Source of the DNA: Alistipes montrealensis
Lineage (GTDB): Bacteria > Bacteroidota > Bacteroidia > Bacteroidales > Rikenellaceae
NCBI RefSeq assembly: GCF_018362775.1
Contig: NZ_JAGYXY010000006.1
Span: 1-64,000, forward strand
Length of the DNA stretch: 64,000 nucleotides
Direction: 5' to 3'
A program made the position numbers and the translations under genes. The notes below the pieces were generated by a model. The model did not search any database and had not been told where the DNA came from. It saw only the letters and a program-made list of their open reading frames with translations. This document shows, piece after piece, positions 62,954 through 64,000 of the stretch; position 1 is the stretch's first letter, and every line of letters starts with the position of its first letter.

Positions 62954-64000
62954 AAAATAATACCCTACTTTCCCCACCGAACCCGGCATGGCGAAGACCA
63001 CCACGCGGTCGTAGGGATTTATCTCCATGTTGTCGACGGCGATGAAAACCTTGTCGCCGCGGACAATGCCGCCGATGATCGTATCTTCCGGCAACCCGAG
63101 GTCCTTGATCCGGGCCTTCGTAGCCGGAGAGTTGGGTTTCACGATGAACTCCAACACCTCGGCGTCGCTGCCCGTCAGGCATTTGATAGCCTGCACGTCG
63201 GTCGACATGGTGAAGCGGAAGATGTTCGACGCGGTCACCAGCTTCTTGTTGATAATCGTGTCGATGCCGATCGACTCGGCGAGATTTATGTAGTTGAGGT
63301 TCTCGACCTCGGCAATTACTTTCTTGACCCCCATGCGCTTGGCGAGCATCGCCGCCAGGATGTTGGTCTCGCTGCGGCCAGTCACGGCCACGAAGGCGTC
63401 CATGTTCGAAAGGCCCTCCTCCATCATCGCCTCGGTATTACGGCCGTCCTCGTTGATGATCAGCGTTTTGTCCAGCGTTTCGGCCAGCCGGTAAGCCTTT
63501 TCGGCGTTGTAGTCGATCAGCTTGATGTTTACTTCGTCCTGCAACTCTGTGGCGATGCGGATGCCGATGCGCGAACCGCCGAGGATCATCATGTTCTTGA
63601 TCTCGATATTCGACTGACCCGAGAACTCCATCACCTCCTTGACGGCATCCTGGCGGGCTATGACGTAGATCACGTCGCCCTCCATGAAATGCTCGCCTTC
63701 GCGCGGGATGATCGTCTGGCCGCCGCGCGTGATGGCTACCGTACGGTAACTCAGCGGGGCCTGGTCGTCGTCGAAACCCGTGAGCACCTGCCCCACCAGC
63801 GGCGAGGCCGGTTCGAGGCGGAAGACCACGAGCGAAAGTTTGCCGCTCGAAAAATCGACGTATTCCGTGGTCGACGTGTGCCCCAGCAGGTTGATCACCT
63901 CGCGGGCCGCGACCTTCTCGGGGTAAAACAGGTAGTCGATGCCCATATCGATGAACATCTCCTTGTTGTTGGGTTCGAGGTATTCGTTGTTGTCGATGCG
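62948..64000 (-). CDS. trkA: Trk potassium uptake protein TrkA, 3' part
   Basis: 350 codons run off the right edge; the frame is open to position 64000 (RIDNNEYLEPNNKE before the first Met inside the window). Visible are a TrkA-C domain (GEHFMEGDVIYVIA), the second NAD-binding RCK domain (MMILGGSRIGIRIA ... IIDYNAEK-like LIDYNAEKAYRLAE ... VTGRSETNILAAMLAKRMG) and a final TrkA-C domain (IGGIVRGDKVFIA). This is the cytosolic gating ring of the Trk K+ channel. The N-terminus (about 100 residues) is not in the window. Confidence 0.93.
   Translation of the reverse strand, partial: RIDNNEYLEPNNKEMFIDMGIDYLFYPEKVAAREVINLLGHTSTTEYVDFSSGKLSLVVFRLEPASPLVGQVLTGFDDDQAPLSYRTVAITRGGQTIIPREGEHFMEGDVIYVIARQDAVKEVMEFSGQSNIEIKNMMILGGSRIGIRIATELQDEVNIKLIDYNAEKAYRLAETLDKTLIINEDGRNTEAMMEEGLSNMDAFVAVTGRSETNILAAMLAKRMGVKKVIAEVENLNYINLAESIGIDTIINKKLVTASNIFRFTMSTDVQAIKCLTGSDAEVLEFIVKPNSPATKARIKDLGLPEDTIIGGIVRGDKVFIAVDNMEINPYDRVVVFAMPGSVGKVGYYFN

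Overview
The window comes from a GC-rich member of the Bacteroidota, most likely Alistipes or a close Rikenellaceae relative. The visible 5' end of the 16S rRNA gene reads GGATGAACGCTAGCGGCAGG, promoters follow the Bacteroidota TTTG-N19/20-TAnnTTTG pattern, genes mostly lack Shine-Dalgarno sequences, and there are SusC/SusD, TonB-receptor and C10-protease genes and a ptb-buk pair. The genus is an inference from memory of those sequences; the phylum is secure.

Layout: the left edge (1-50, minus) is the start of an rRNA operon leaving the window, fed by an array of three tandem promoters (264-520). Then come mgtC (minus), rpmI-rplT (plus), an MFS transporter, two small secreted proteins (minus), a lipoprotein/metallo-beta-lactamase pair (plus), and a four-gene minus-strand metal locus (PqqD-like, Cys/His-rich membrane protein, TonB receptor, secreted HMA protein; 6909-10430). 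A duplicated promoter at 10492-10631 drives recQ, a WRN-type 3'-5' exonuclease, an RlmI-like methyltransferase and an esterase. A minus block follows: beta-propeller protein, yidC, pyrG, a DUF349 protein and a DEAD-box helicase. From 24.5 to 31.7 kb the plus strand carries an orphan response regulator, proBA, crcB and ackA-ptb-buk. Then, on the minus strand, pyk plus a flippase, and aroQ; thiL lies on the plus strand, separated from aroQ by promoter-bearing repeats.

From 36.5 to 38.4 kb an AT-richer patch carries a C10 protease with a small BACON-like lipoprotein. A housekeeping operon hpt-queE-divIC follows. From 40.3 to 49.4 kb is a Sus-like outer-membrane uptake operon whose only enzyme is a calcineurin-type phosphoesterase (phosphoesterase-SusC-SusD-BACON lipoprotein). 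From 49.6 to 56.7 kb one long minus-strand operon runs nadE-rseC-rnfBCDGEA; its NadE has lost the amidase catalytic cysteine. The right end holds nif3/zinc-ribbon, merR-rsmF-like-dNK-GH3 and the 3' part of trkA.

Most of the window is conserved core genome. The parts least explained by known biology are the PqqD/Cys-rich/TonB/HMA locus, the phosphoesterase-linked Sus operon, the NadE with a Cys-to-Gly change at the amidase site, the tandem promoter repeats, and the GH3-family enzyme in a housekeeping operon. I found no CRISPR array, prophage, intact insertion sequence or tRNA gene.
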